From assembly GCA_003342815.1 (NCBI GenBank), contig PTEX01000138.1:1268543-1332542 (forward strand): 64,000 nucleotides of DNA. Reading direction: 5' to 3'. Positions 11,735 through 25,915 of this stretch are shown here, piece after piece. The stretch's first letter is position 1. Each line of letters opens with the position of its first letter. The notes beneath the pieces are model-generated. The model was not told where the DNA came from and made no database searches. It worked only from the letters and a program-made list of their open reading frames with translations. This DNA comes from Eudromia elegans. Taxonomy: Eukaryota > Chordata > Aves > Tinamiformes > Tinamidae. The translations under genes and the position numbers were made by a program.

Positions 11735-14700
11735 AATTTAGGCTTTGAAACAGGTGTTGAATGGCAGTGACTTCTGGTATGTGGTGATGAGTTGGAAGCA
11801 GAATTAAATTGAACATTCATCCTGTTTTCCAATCTTCTCCTTGCCAAATCCCATAGACAACCACATTATTGAGGAAATCTCTCTTTGAAGTTAAATTGTT
11901 TACAGCACTGCGGAATACTTAACCAAAGACAGTACTGAGGCCACACATAAATGGGTCAAATTGCTGCTTGAGGTGCGTTCTAGCTTGGACCCGTGTGCAG
12001 ACATTCACAGTGTGGATAGTTGCAGCTAGAGCTGTCTACACTAGAATCTTGGCTGTCTTTCCTGCAAAGCTGCCAGGTGCAGAAAGAAGCACATGGTGTA
12101 ACTTTGACCTTGTCTGAGTTGAAGTGAGCCAAAGTAGTTCCTTTTAAGTCTCTCTCTGCCTAGTAGGGGAATCAGAAGGGCACACTCAGGGGCAAGTTAG
12201 CGTGCATTTGTAGGTGGGGTAGACTGATGTACTTAGCAGGAATCCCACTGAAACATAACAGTGAGACATGATCTTGCTGCAGTGTGGTATAGGGTGCAAC
12301 TGAGGTCGTCTAGACTCATCTCTGTCTCCGTTTGAGGCTAGAGAAAATAACTAAAAATTGTTATTGGTATTTTTCTTTTCTCTGTAGATTGATAAGTCAA
12401 AAGGCAGTAGTGTTGACCAGCTCTGCTCTTTTGTTCCTTTCCCTTTTGGAAAATGACCAGATTTAACCAAAATTGTCCTGGGTGAGTGAAGGATGGTTCT
12501 GCCTGTTCTTTCTTGTCTTCCCTATACCTTGCTTAGAAATTTACCCTTAGCTGTCCCAGACAATGCTTTAGATGATGATGAGGCATTATTAAGGCATATC
12601 CTGTACTAATGTAAAAAGATTGCATCCAGTCCTCACTGGTGAGCTCACACTTTCTGCTTGCAGTCTGCTGTGCTGACATCCTCATCATTGTGAGCTGCAT
12701 CTTCCTCACCTGTTCATGGAGATTTGTGAACACTTGTGTCAGTCATGTCTGGAAGTTTTTCATATCCAATGTTCGCAGCTTGTTTAAACATACGGACACA
12801 GGTTGGAGTTTGGTATGGGTAGCAGAGAGAGCAGAGGTGAGCTGGGCAGACTTTCTGGGTCCACAAGTGGTTTTGCAGTTAACACTGAATTTGTAGAGGC
12901 TGTTCTTGCAGGAATAGTATGGACTAAACCAATGCAAAGCGAGAGTCTCTGCCTAAGCCGCAGTCACCACCTTTTCTCTAGTTTAGATGATGGAAGGTGA
13001 GCGGATTTACCCCACTGAGCCAGCTACATGAACTTCCCCTGAAAACATAACTTTTAAATTTTAGGCCATTTTGAACTCAAGAAGTGAATGCTTTTGAACT
13101 CAGGAATGCTACTTCTGCATTTTAAGAACCCAAGAGATTTTATTATCAGTGAACCAAGTCTTGAGGTTTTTATTCTGACTCAGTCAAACTTCTGCAGAAT
13201 TTGGTGAGCAAATGTGTTTGGGCAGCAAATTTGTATGGAATAGAAGGATTATAATTTTGCCTACCAGTCACCAGAACCTCCTCTAGCATAAGGGCTGTGG
13301 GAATTAATGCGAGAAAGAGAATGAAACCGTCCAACTGGAACATCAGAGAGCCCCAAGGAGTAGTGGTGGAACTGGTCCAGCTGAACATGTTACCATCCAG
13401 CAGCAGAGTTGCGTAGTTCAGCAACTGTCTTTACCTGATGTCTCTTCATTCATCAGTATTAGGATTTCATTCTGGAGGACATAAATCCCAGAAAGAAAAG
13501 ATACACTACGAATGTGGAGGTCTCGCTGACTTTCAGAATTTTGTGATCTTGGGGATGCAGGTTGTGATATAAGGTGTCTCTTGTACCTCCAGGCTCCTAG
13601 CAATGGAATGTTATTTTTATCTCTTCACTAGTGGTATGTTGCAGTCTCCTCTCTTGTCCTCCCTCTGAATACAGTTCTTATTTTTCTGCTTTGCCAAAGG
13701 AGGAATCTGGGATTCAAATTATGGACCTCAGAGTCCAGCAGATACACACAAACTTGCACTGTGATGTGCCCCATTGGGAAAGTAGGAAAATCAGTCTCTG
13801 CTCCATTGCTATGATCATGTTGATTATAAACTGAATGCAACCTGAGTGCTACATTCTGACAAGAATGGGAAAGGGTTTGGATACATACTGGTTGCATAAA
13901 GTGCCTCTTTCCTTTTTATCTTTTTCACCTTTTTAATGACGGTACCCTATTAAGTCAGCAATGGATCACAGCATTAAAGAGAAAGAGTAAAATAAGATGG
14001 CCATATATGGTACAATAGATATGCAGCATTATTCCCCATACATGCTGTCTGTGATACACAGTTCTTTGGGCATTTATGCTAACTAGCCCTGAATCCTTCT
14101 CCACCCCCTGTAAATTTGATTATAATTAAATTCCTGGGTGAGAAATGCACAAGAGAGAAGGACTTGGTACAGCCAGGAAGACAGGACTTACAGAGTCCAA
14201 AAAATTCCAGCCAGCTCTTAGAAAAATTTTTTTTTGCAGCTACTACTGGCAGGACCCTGACAGATATGTGGCAGTATCAGCCTCCCAGTCCTCCAGGAAG
14301 TGGCTGTGGGCCACTGCTGGTTAGAAGGAAGTTAGCTAAGGAAAGGAAGGAAAAATTGCTAAGTTAAAATCTGTGGGGATTTTGTTTTGTGATACAGCAC
14401 ATAGTTATAAACAATTCTACTGGATTATCATCATGTATGTCAACCTTGATCCAATTAAAACGTTAACTATTTGGCATTTATGTTAGACTTAGTTAATAAT
14501 AGAGCAGAGATATCATTTGAGATCAAAGAGAGTCTTAAGTCTTTATCATCTTTTTCAATCGTTTCAAGTTCTTCTTGGTGCTTTAGTAATTCTTTTATGA
14601 CTACATTAAAGCACATGCAGAAATTTCCAAGGTTTTATGAGAAACAATTGTTCGTTTCCATAACAAAGTGTAAAAAAAGTAACAACAATGGCCTTATAGT

Positions 14701-16700
14701 AGGTGAGAGACCTTAAGATTTTTTGTTAAAATTAATAAATGCACTGAATCAAAAACCCATGTTGGTTAATAAATTTGAGATGAGACGAAAAATTCGGACT
14801 GAGTCACAGTGACAAGTACTTCTGTCTTTCCAGAGCTCAAGGCATATTTTTAAAGAAGCCCATTTTTTCCTCCTCATTGCCAGTGAGCTCATTGCATCTT
14901 TACTCTCATTTGTGCTGGATCCTTTCTGACAGCATTCACCCCGTCCCGTGCAATAGGAACTGCCAAACGTCATGAAACATAGGGCTTAATAGAGGTTATT
15001 GGTCTCTACATGCATGACTGATGAAGGGCAAAAATATTCAGGTTCCTTTCATATTAAAAGAGTATGTAGTTCATGTATTACCTCTGACAAAAAATCCTGC
15101 CAGTGTTGGTGGTCACATGTATTTAAGTACAAAGACATTAATCTGCTACTTGTCTGCTCATTTAGAAACACGGAGGAAAGAAAAAAGTACAGAGAAAATA
15201 CTGTTTTCAGACAAATTTTGTGTACAGTCCAAGCTTAGTTTAGCTCTTGTGTTTGCTTGAATTCTGCGATGGAACACCCTCAGCTCTGGGTTCACCAAAG
15301 CTGACAGTCCATCTGGAAACTGGCAGCCTCACCTCTGTTTGGGACCTGAAAGCCCTAACAGGGTGTCCCAGAGATAGCTGAGACCTGGTTTGGGCAGAGC
15401 TCCATGGCAGTTCTAGTCCAAGGAGCCCAGTGGCAGCATCAAGTTGTTATCCCCATCAGACTCTTTGTGGTGGGAAGGGAAGAGAGACCTTCATAGATGT
15501 TAAGGTCTCCTCAAGCAAAGGAGAGTGCAATCAGAATGTTTTTTCTTACACTGCTTCCTTCACCACCAGACCGATACAGACATCTCAGGCGGGGTGGAGC
15601 TGATTCTTAGGAGTTGGTTTCACAAGCTGATGCTGTTTTGCTCTTGCAGTGGGTTGGGCAGTGAGAATGCCATGCTGAAACAAAATATGCATTTGGGCAG
15701 ATACTCTTCTCACAGCCCTGCAAATCCTGCTCGTGCCAAGGCAGTGGTAGCAGCAGAACTGAGAAGAATGTTTTAATTCCACCATCTCTCAAAAATCTTT
15801 ACCTCTGACAGGACTAGGGAGACAGAGAAAACTGCTCTCAGAACAAGCAACCCTTAGGCTACAGGTTGAGAAATAAGTATAGAAGTTGTTTTTATTCTGC
15901 CGCGTGTCTCAATTACACATTTGGAAATCACAGAGTGTCTTGATGGGTGACAAGGGAAGGGCCCTGGTGAAACAACTTCAGTAAAGCGGCAGCCCACAGT
16001 CTTGCTGGAGTTAACTTGGGTGTTTGTCTTGCTTACTGCACTGTGTGTTGTGATACTAACACATTTCAGTACTGCCTGTAGAAAAGCAGTGATTGATCCT
16101 AAATGTCTTTGGCTACTTGCTGTAATAACTATGGAGAGGAGTTTGAATTCAAGCGTGGCTTTCAGTGCACACCTTCTGGTGGAAGGGAGAAGTTGGAGTC
16201 AGTGAAAGGAGAAGTGATTTGCAGAAAATGAGAATAGTTTGGAAGATTTCGGTTTTTTTCTCATTACCAGTCACTAACTGTCTAATGTCTTTTCTTTTTG
16301 TTGTTATATGCTGTTTCTTGCAATGTCTGGCCACAGGAGCAATGAAAGTAGTCTTAGTTACATAGTATTGCATATGAAAAGCAGCAAATAAGGACTACAA
16401 CTACTTTTTGCCTTCTGAAGGCTCTTTTACAAGGCCTGGAAACATAGAATGTGTACCCATGGACTTGAGAGTTAGCTGAGCTCGAGTGGTCTCTGTGAAT
16501 TTGTCTCTAAAATCTTGCTTGTGGAGTTTATACAAAGAGCACGCAGGCTTTTGAGCAGTGTTTGCTTTTGCCTGTTAGTGTCATATTCTGTGGAAGTAGC
16601 TCCCCCCAGTGATAAGAATCATTCATGATTTCACCTGCCTTTCCAAGGCAAATGGAATTGAATAGCAAAAAACTTGCAGGCTGTAGCCTTGATTCAACCT

Positions 16701-16755
16701 GTATATATGTGTACATATATGTATGTATATATGAATACACATATATAGTATAATA
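16701..16755 (+). repeat. TA/TG alternating purine-pyrimidine tract
   Basis: Imperfect (TA)n/(TG)n/(CA)n alternation such as gtatatatgtgtacatatat. Such tracts can melt or adopt cruciform or Z conformations; here it looks like a decaying dinucleotide microsatellite. Confidence 0.8.
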
Positions 16756-19700
16756 CAATATCATATGCATCAGAAATTTATATATTCTGAGACATTAGCT
16801 TAAGTAAATTTACTTCCATAAGCAGTCTATGTGCAGTTGAAAGGCAAGAGCTCATGCTATTAATTGTTAATTATTACAGTATTTCTGTATTTCTGTGCCA
16901 ATAGAGTTTTAAAAATAATTTGAAATTTTATTTTGTTAGAGTTACTGGAAAAAAATCTGTAATTAATTATCCACTTTATATTTTCCTGTGTTTTCATGAC
17001 ATTACTTCATTGACTTAATGAGTTTTCATAATTCATACTGCAGAATTAGCGAGTTTTGCTAGTTTGCTCTCTCAGTGTGCTGGGGAGGTTGAAATTGCCT
17101 GTAATTGTCAACCCTCCTTCTCCATGAAGTCCTGAGCCCAACTGGGCTCCTCAGAGAATTGTAAAATCTTCGTAGATCGATTCTAAAAGGTGCTGGGAAT
17201 TTTACTTGGCCTCAGCAGGCTGTGATGTTTAGCTTAACTTCAGGTACGTGAAGAGTCTGAGGTCAGTAAAACTGGGCACAGGCAGAATGCGGATCTTTCT
17301 TCCGGGATCATTTTGCCCTTGTACATTCAAACCTAATTATTCTTAAAATGCCTTATAATGTGTTCGTGAAGCTTTTAAGACTTGTACAGTGTGTTTTAAT
17401 CTTAAACACTTCAAGCCCAGGTCAGTACTGCTCACAAGGTGTATGCAAGTTGCTGCCTTTTTTTTTTTTTTTTCCATTTGCTTGGAGTTTTCTGCTTTCA
17501 AAATGGATCAATCCATAATCTGAACCTTCATGGCACTTTCTCTGTGACCTCTCGTAAGTATTTGGAACACCTACCTGAGAAAACCTGACTGTTGGAAACC
17601 CACAGGAACTCATCAGCATTTAGCCTAGTTTCTTTTAAATCAATAAATAATAAGGCAGTTTTAATGCCTCATTTATTCTTTAGCATCTCTTTGAATCATT
17701 ATTTTTCTTTACTGATTAGTGCTTTACTTCTGCACCTTGCCAGTTGATCATTCAGTGTTAAACAACAGGAAAATCTGTTTCTGGAAAGCAGATGTGGAAA
17801 AATCTGTTTCTTATACAGAAAAATCTGATCAAATTCCTGAAATACCTGTTCTTAAAAATGCACACAGAAAATACTTTAATTGAGCAGAGACCAGGAAAGA
17901 AGGCATTTTATATCATACTGTGTCAAAATACCATGTTTGTTTTGTTACATTAAGCAAAATATAAGATAGGCATGTGGTAAAATTCACAGAAAACACTTAA
18001 CACTGGGCCTGCTGGTAACGGCTATTAATTCCAAAGGTGAATTCTACCCATTACTCTTTTTTAAGCAATTTCATTGAGTTCAGTAAGATGGAAATCGGTG
18101 ATTGTAGTGTTATCTGAAAATGAGTGCACCTGATTCAGTATAGTAATATGATTTTTTTTATCAATAAGGGGAAAGTATCTGCCCAGTATTTATTATGTCA
18201 ATCTAATATACTGCTTAATAAATGGTAATGTATTAAGCTGGAGAGAATGGATGCATGTGGCTGTAGAAGCAGCTAACAATGTGTTGCTGAAACTCACTGA
18301 CTCATAACTTCCCTCCCTTCCTAAGGTAGTTTTCACTAGTAAATAACATGTGCTACTTTTTTACCCTGCTGCTCACATGGGAGTTCTGTATTTACCAGTC
18401 AACGACTTAATAGAGTACAAAGTGAAAGTTGCTGTTATCCATCTCCTTTTATTTTCTGTGGAAACAGCAGTGTGTTTAAGCCAACCAGTTCATCTGAGCT
18501 GTTTTTTAGCTTGATTCCTGCTTGTCATTTATCAGAGTTGTTCCTATTTTCCAGTCCTTTGAAGTGAAGCTTCTGTTTTGGATATGTATCTGGCTTTGTA
18601 GGGTTCGGAGAATGTTACAGACAATAGTTGCAGTTGTCTTGGCTGTATCCCATGAAAATGGTTTTTGACTGGAGAGATCACTTTGCACATTCAGAGTGTT
18701 GGATGACTCTGGTGGACTGGAAATCTGTGCTTAGGAAACTGTTGTGTCCCAGCAATGTGAATGTTTTGTTAACAGGCTTGTTAAGAATATTCTGTTTTCG
18801 AAGATATCAGCTTCAAATCTCACTAAGTTTTTGGGGATTTCATTTACGTATTAGTTGTATCTAGTGAAGAAGTACACCTAAACCTCACCCTTGCCTTATT
18901 CAACTAGATGTGTTCAGTCTGATCTTACAATTTGATCATGAGAATTAATATGAACTCCACTGTCTTTAGTAGTGATAAGAGAGTTTAGTGGGCATTTCTG
19001 TACATATACTGAGAGCTGAACCTGACTCCTTTAGCACGCTATGCAAGAAAGAAATGTTTGTTTCATAAATACATCTTTTTTTTCTTATTTTAAAGAAGTC
19101 TTCTCCATAATATTAAATGCCTGTGTTCTGTGCTATGGTAACCCTGGCAATGAATAAAGGAAAAGATAAACATTTAATTAACCTGACACTCACCAGCTAT
19201 CAAATTAGGAAAAAAATCAAAACAACTAGGAAAATGGCTGATATTCGTCTTGTTGAACCTCTCATACCGTCCTGAATGTACTGGAATGGACCAGAGCAGC
19301 AGTCTTGCAGATCTGCTGTTCATCTGTGTCCCCTTTGCGTGTCCCTCCACAGTGACAACTTGTCAAAATGTTTCCTACCATTCTTTTTTCTCCCCCTCTC
19401 TCCTTATTTCCTAAGTAAAAAGGAGTAAGAATTTCCACATTTTAAAAAATGTCACTGCTCCTTTCATTCTCTTATAATTAATTCAAGGCTATCTCCAACC
19501 ATCTCTCGAGAGGAAACCTTTCCTTTGGCTTAAGACATCTTGGCATCGCTTCCCTGAATTTTTTAACAGCATTGTATATATATTTAGACAGGATGCAGAG
19601 GTCTAACTGATCTTTTCCTGCTTTAGCATGCCAAGACATCAAGTCTAAAACCTATCTTCTGGGAATAGTGCATGTGCAGAGCAGCCTTTTAGAAAGGGCC

Positions 19701-20338
19701 ACTTGATTCCAGTGGCTGAACTTTGGCTACAAAAATTGTTTTGATATTCTAATTCAGCTTTTAGGGACATTATCTGTATTCCATCTTTGACAAGTCAATA
19801 ATAGAACAAAATTCCTCAGTATTGTCAAGAAAAACTAAACTTAATGTATAATGACTGGACAAAGCAGAGGTGAAATATGCTTTTATCTCTCTTCCCACCG
19901 CGTGATCTTTACCTTCTCAGCAAAGAGATACCTATATGCAACGAAGAATGTACCTTTAATCATACAGTTCTCACCTTTGCTTAGAACTACGCAGGACTTT
20001 CACTCCAGAGTGTCACATCAGCCTGGCTGTTTGAGGAGCTGAGCTATGCATCCCCAAACCGGTTATAAAAAGAGAGAAATGAAATGCATGAGAGTAGAAT
20101 GAATGGTAACATTTTTAAATGGTGTCACAGGAGACATTATCAAGCTGTGGTTTTTTTCTCTTGCATCATACCAGAACCCTCCCTCACACATACTAAATCT
20201 TTTTCTAATTTTGGCTGAAAATCCCATTTGAAATCCCAGCAAAGTGCAGATGTTCAGACAGATGTAAGAATGAGAATGTGTAATGAAATTCATTCATGTT
20301 GTCCTAGTGTGGAAAAATGTCTTCTTATTTTGTGCACT

Positions 20339-20362
20339 AACTCTGAGCTGAAGCTCAGAGTT
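20339..20362. repeat. Perfect 11-bp inverted repeat with 2-nt spacer
   Basis: AACTCTGAGCT and AGCTCAGAGTT are separated by GA. Beyond it, agaattagct (near 20377) and agctaattct (near 20409) form a second complementary pair, and the word AGCTC recurs several times in 20345-20395, so several alternative hairpins are possible. Confidence 0.9.
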
Positions 20363-23300
20363 AGCTCTGTTAGCTCAGAATTAGCTCACTCAGTTCTGAA
20401 GCTTTCTAAGCTAATTCTGGTGTGAGAGAGGACTATAAATATCCTTTTCATCTATTGTATCCTTTTAATGAATTATGGAAAAGTTTTGCTCTTAATTAAG
20501 TTTCTATGAGGTCTATGCTGAAATCAACATTAAGATATGACATATCAGAGCTTGGAAAAAAATGTTCAATAATTATCTGTCCTTAGACAGAATGTAAATA
20601 AATTATTTTGTTTCAGTAGAGTGACTTCTGTTTCTATTTACAACTTATATCAGTCTCATTGCAGACTAATGAGGGAAATGAACCCTAAATCCAAGTTTCT
20701 TTAATTGCTTCTTATGTTTTTGTACATAGTGATGTGTTATTAGGTGAGACAGCACTGCCTCCAGGACCCACCCCTAGCACTGAGTGGCATTCATAGAACA
20801 GACTGGAGTCTGCCGCTGGTAGCACAGAGTCTGTGTGTATCCAAGGTTTTTCCTGGAATACCCATTACCCTGCTGTTGGGCATGGGCAAGACGCCAGAAG
20901 TGAAGCCAGTGCCAGAATCAATAGCGTGTAACATACTTGGCTTCTGCCGAGGATGTCTGTGTGCTGCTCCATCACCTAGTGCAGGGTGACATTAAAAAAA
21001 GTCACTTAGACCTGGCTAAAACCATTTGGTAATTCTGTACAAATGATTTGCAGAAGAAAGATTATTAAGAATTATATAAATCCAAGTGCCAGGGGATGAC
21101 CTGTATGTCACCTGTAACTTACCTCTGCCCATGAGAGACCTATCCTTTAATTCCCGACTCTTCCCCGCATGCAGAACAGGGAGGCAGTAATGATGATTTC
21201 TACAGTTTTTTCTACCACGGAGGGCCAGTTTTCCAGGACTGTTATGGATATAAACATTTGCTAATATGAGCTTTCGGGTGTTCAGAATATTCAAAGAGAT
21301 GGATTAAAAAAAGGAAAATGACATCTCTGGTATTTCTAAGCTAAAAGGTTTAAATATGCCTGTGCTTTTCTTTGCTGTTAGTTTTTGTTCTGTTTTGTTT
21401 TTGAGGTTTTATTTAGATTTTATGCAAGCAACAAATGAAAGAGAACAATATCCTAAGACAATATCTCCTAGAGCATCAGATACAAATACAAATTTGCTTT
21501 TGGCATTTTCAAAAGTACATCATTTCTTCTGACTCTTTCCTAGATGAAATAATACTGTGGGTTAGTGACTGACATTGGTTACTGCTTTTCACATTGCTTC
21601 TGCATTTCATATTCTAATTAGAAGGGGAGTGCAGTCTCTGAAGAATGCGCTCCACAGCATTCTTAATACTTCCCCACTTTGCTGCCACATCACACTTCAG
21701 CTGGTCTGTTGTCTGGTTAGGGTCAGTGTTTTTTCCTTTGCTCTTGCAGTGTAACGTTCCTCACATTTCTCAGTTCAGTGCTCTTTGTCTTCCATCTGTT
21801 ATTGTTCTACTCAATTGTTCTTTCTCTCTCACTTTTTTTTTTTTTTTTTTAACTAGCACTTGCAAAGCTGCTAGATCTTCTCCTTCCATTCACACATCCC
21901 AAACCTCTGGTGGTCTTAGTCTTCAGAAAGATTATGCAAAACAGCTGCTAGAGCTTTGCTTTTCATACTGAAATCCTTTATGCATAGGATCCTGGGAATG
22001 CCGAGGATTGCAGACTGCTGCAACAGGGGCCTTTTGGGGTGCTGCTGCTTCCTGAAATACCCAGCAAATACCAGAGCGTGCAAAGGGGGACGGTGCGGAG
22101 AGCCCCCCTGCAGGATCCTCTTGGTGTTGAGCAGTCCCTCCAGTGCACTTCCTGGACAATGACTTTGGATATGTTTGACTGAAGAACAAGTGGACATTTT
22201 GCTCTCTCAAATGTGAAAATATCTTCTGAGAGAAAAGCACATGCTTCATTTAGTACGTGAGTTTGGTGGCTGGCACAAAATATGGTAGTTAACATCTGTT
22301 TGTGTTTTATGTTTTAGTTCATGTATGTAGAGCTTTGTATTTAAATAGTTTGATTCTCAGCGCTCAGATGCACAGAACTCTTTATTTAACTTGCAGCAAG
22401 GACAGACTGTTAGGTTTTCCCCTCAGACTGGTTCTTTGGGGCACAAAACTTCCTGGGCCCTGGGGGGCTGGCTGTTCCCCTAAAGGTAGTGCCAGCATGC
22501 CTGACGCGGCACGGTGCAGCCATGCAGTAAGCTGCAGTTGCATTAAACCTTGCTCTTCCTGTTCATTTTATTTATTGCAAGTTGAGATTAGGACTCATAA
22601 AACATACGGAATTTCACCCTCTTCCACTGGGTCAACACCACCTCATCTTAGTGCAGTGGACTTCTGCCGTATGCTTACCTCAGGGATCTGGGGGCCAGTG
22701 GGAAGATGAGAGACGGCTGAAGTGCAAGTGCCTTGTCACGGCGTAGAGAGAGAAATGTGAAAATTCAGAAGAGATTGCATGGACCTGTAGAAGGGTGACC
22801 GCGTCGTACTGATACTGCTGATCAGCAGAGGCTGCAGTTGCATAGTGCATTCTGCAGGAACACAGAGTCTGAGGGATCAGCCTTTTGGAAAGGAGCCAGT
22901 TAATGCTGAAACCTTACGAATTCATTAAGGAAGGGAAAAGCATACATTAATGGCACCAAATTCTATTTCAGTAGCAGGAGAATTAGCAAACATTAACAGG
23001 TAGTTTTACCTTCCATTTTAAGCCTATAGAGATATTTGTGTCTTTAGGTACACAAGTTCAGTAATTTTTTTTGAAGGCTCTTATAAACTACTGAAGCATG
23101 GTTCAGCCGCTTTTCTTCAAAATTACACATCAGTAACTGAGAATTATCCTCTGTGGTTGAAATACGAAATGGGAGAATGCAACAAAACCCAGTGGGATCC
23201 AAATGTACTTGCATTTTTGGCAGGTTATATTACATTTGCATGCTGTGATGCTGAAGTAGCATGGAATTGTCTGCCCCTGCTTTAAGATAAGTGAATTAAT

Positions 23301-25175
23301 TACATAATCATGTCTCCTTTCAGCCTTAGTTTTGGTAGGCTTAGTAAACCAAGCTTTTTAACCTTCTTAGATAAAATAGACTCTCTATGCATCCGATGAA
23401 GCTATTAGCCTTTCTGCATGTGTTCCAGTGGGCTTAGCTGTCCTTCAGTGTGGCTGATCAGAGCACTTCAGGGAGACCATTAGCTGTCTTAGGGCAGGAA
23501 AACCTCTTTTCCTGTCCTTCCTCTAAGGTAGTTTGATTTAAAGGGACTGACAAATTAATTATTTGTCATTTCTTGGCAGTACATCACATTGTTAACATGC
23601 AGAGCTACCCTGTTGTCGGTCCTAGTCTCTCTTGTCTCCTAAGCAATTCATAGCCCCTCAGGCCTTTGTTGAATTGCAGCTGTATTTCACCTTGTTGCCA
23701 CTGCATTTCAAAACTGGCCACAAATTTTTTCTTTTTCCTTTTTTTTTTTTGGTTAGTTCTTAACAGTTTCTTTGTCATTGAAGGTGCTCTGTTGGTGTTC
23801 GCTGCCTGGTTAGATGTGTTTTGCATGCTCTGGCAGGAGACTTCAGACAGCCTTTCTGCAAATTGTCAGGGCTGAATCACAGATTAGTTGCTTGGTCTGA
23901 ATTCTTACTAGTCTCAAACTGATACTTAATTGTTCAGGATCCAGTCTTTAGAGCAAAATGATGCTAGATTGATCATACCATTTTAAGGACACACTCCCAA
24001 TATTTGTCCCCTCTGCTGCTGGCAAAGAAGCTTTGCTGCTTCTTTGCTGAAATGGGCGCCCCCCTCCTTTTTCTTTCTTTCTTTTTTTTTTCTCATCTTA
24101 AGATGGTTTCTGATCATCTGTGAGAATTTATGAAGCCTCAATTAGACTGTCTTCCTCAGGAGATTCAAATACGTTGACGTTGGCAAACAGGGCGTGTTAC
24201 CGTGAACATACAGACATACAGTGTCACAGTGCAGGAACTGCAGAATTAGTAGCTGACCGTTTTTGTCAGTAGTTCCCTAACGGAAATTAAAATTTCGCAG
24301 CCTAATTAAAAGGTACTTTACAGCTAATTCTATCATACTTGCTCTATGTGTTGAAAACCACAATTTAGTAAATAATTGTTCCATGGTTTCCAAAATATTG
24401 AAAGGTGATATTTTCCTGAAAAACTCAGATTATTTGCAGGATCCTAGAATACACTTGCAAATTGAAAAACCCCTTATATAATCACAGTTAGTGTACCATG
24501 GCTTTTTAATAACTACTATGATTATGACAAAACTTCAACTGAGAGGCAGAGTACTAAAAGAAATACAGTCAAATTGCTTCTAATAAATTAGAATAGTCTT
24601 GCTGATTTCCTTTTACAGAGGGAAGCTTGTACTGGTCAAGGTCATGTCAGATCAAGTATTCATGTGATTAGTTCATTTATATGCACAGTACTAAGAGAAC
24701 TCTTTACTGACAAGTCACCTTTTTGTTAAGGGCAGATACTTCCTCCTTGCTTCTAGGTTTTAAATCAAAGCTTAGTGGATATAGATTCATTTAAATTTCC
24801 TGCTAGAAACATATCGGTGAATTATGTCATGTTAGGTAAAAAGGTTTGTTGTCGTTGTACCAAGCCAAGAAGCAGGAGTGGATAGAATTAAAAGCCTTTG
24901 ACAAACGTCTGTGATCTGAGTAATTACAGGCCAATAGTTGATAACCTGCATGTGTAACATCACACATGCAGATAAGTGCTTGCATAATTGTAATGCCTGA
25001 AGGTGGATTTCTGTTGAGAAAGAAACCCACAGAAGCAGAAGAGTTAAACAATTCCTCTTATCTTTTTTTGCAACCAAAGAGATTGATATCTTAAGTCTAT
25101 CTACCATGGATATTTTTAGAGAGATCATGACTGTTTTTTTAATTCATTTTGTGTGCACACTGTTCTTTAGCACAT
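20363..25175. other. Intergenic, no gene seen
   Basis: Several overlapping open frames lie at 21.9-22.7 kb (up to 135 codons) in a locally GC-richer patch. They occur on both strands and resemble no family known to me. T-rich tracts lie at 21833-21850 and about 23738-23750. Confidence 0.7.
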
Positions 25176-25225
25176 ATTAATTATAATTGCTGATGTGATA
25201 ATTAATTATAATTGCTGATGTGATA
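25176..25225 (+). repeat. Exact 25-bp tandem duplication
   Basis: The 25-mer beginning attaattataattgc and ending tgatgtgata occurs twice in direct succession (25176-25200 and 25201-25225) with no mismatch. Perfect identity suggests a recent slippage or repair event, or an assembly artefact. Each copy contains ATTA/TAAT homeodomain-type cores. Confidence 0.97.
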
Positions 25226-25880
25226 TTGCTCTGTGTCAGCATATAAGAAAGGTTTTCACATAGAACTGGATCACAACTGGAGCTGCAGCTTGTCCATACT
25301 TTATTTGAAAGCTCCCAGGAATGCTGCTGCCTACGTGAGTGTGATGAGGCTGCAGCTTTTTTTCTCACTCGTAGTATGCACAGTTTGGACTCCCGTCAGT
25401 TGTTGTTGTTATAGATGAAGCTTGTTGTAGCTTATTCTCCTGCTGACTCTCTCATAACTTTGCATGGTACTCTGAAGTGTAACTCGGAGGCAGTTCTGCA
25501 GATACCTCTTGGTGTCTAGTGGAAGGAGCTTGTTGCATTCCTTGCCCACTCTTGGCCGTTACGTTGCTTCATATACAGCTTCCAGTTATATGAGGAACCT
25601 CTTGCTGACTGGTTTAGCTCTCTGAAGAGCAGTTTTGTTGCTCTTTGGGCTGCAGAGAGCAGCAGGTAGTGATTTTGCCCATCAATTTGGGATATGCTTT
25701 GCTGTTCTTCTGAGAACTCCTGATAACATATAATATCATTAAGATCTGCTTCAGAGAAGAAGAAGCAGTTAAAACTCACTGTCTAACGGCTCTTCTTGGT
25801 AATGTCTTCAGTTATGCTCTTCTTCATAGCTTTTTCCTCTAGGTAAAAATATGCTTGAAAGGGGGCTTTCGTCATCATAT

Positions 25881-25915
25881 GATGAGGAAAAGCACCTGAT
25901 GATGCTTTCCTCATC
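25881..25915. repeat. Hairpin-forming inverted repeat
   Basis: The left arm gatgaggaaaagca (25881-25894) pairs with the right arm tgctttcctcatc (25903-25915), with one bulged A and an 8-nt loop. The flanks are rich in further catcat/gatgat words, including the palindrome catcatatgatg just to the left. Confidence 0.85.

Larger units (their letters stand above)
10361..20338. other. Intergenic, AT-rich, no gene seen
   Basis: Nothing here resembles a known exon, RNA gene or transposon to me. The segment 16840-17045 is dense in TAAT/ATTA words (ttaattgttaattatt, taattaattatcc) and is a reasonable candidate for conserved regulatory DNA, but this cannot be tested by eye. A near-repeat ggaaaatctgtttct / ggaaaaatctgtttct lies at about 17768 and 17798. 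Confidence 0.7.
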
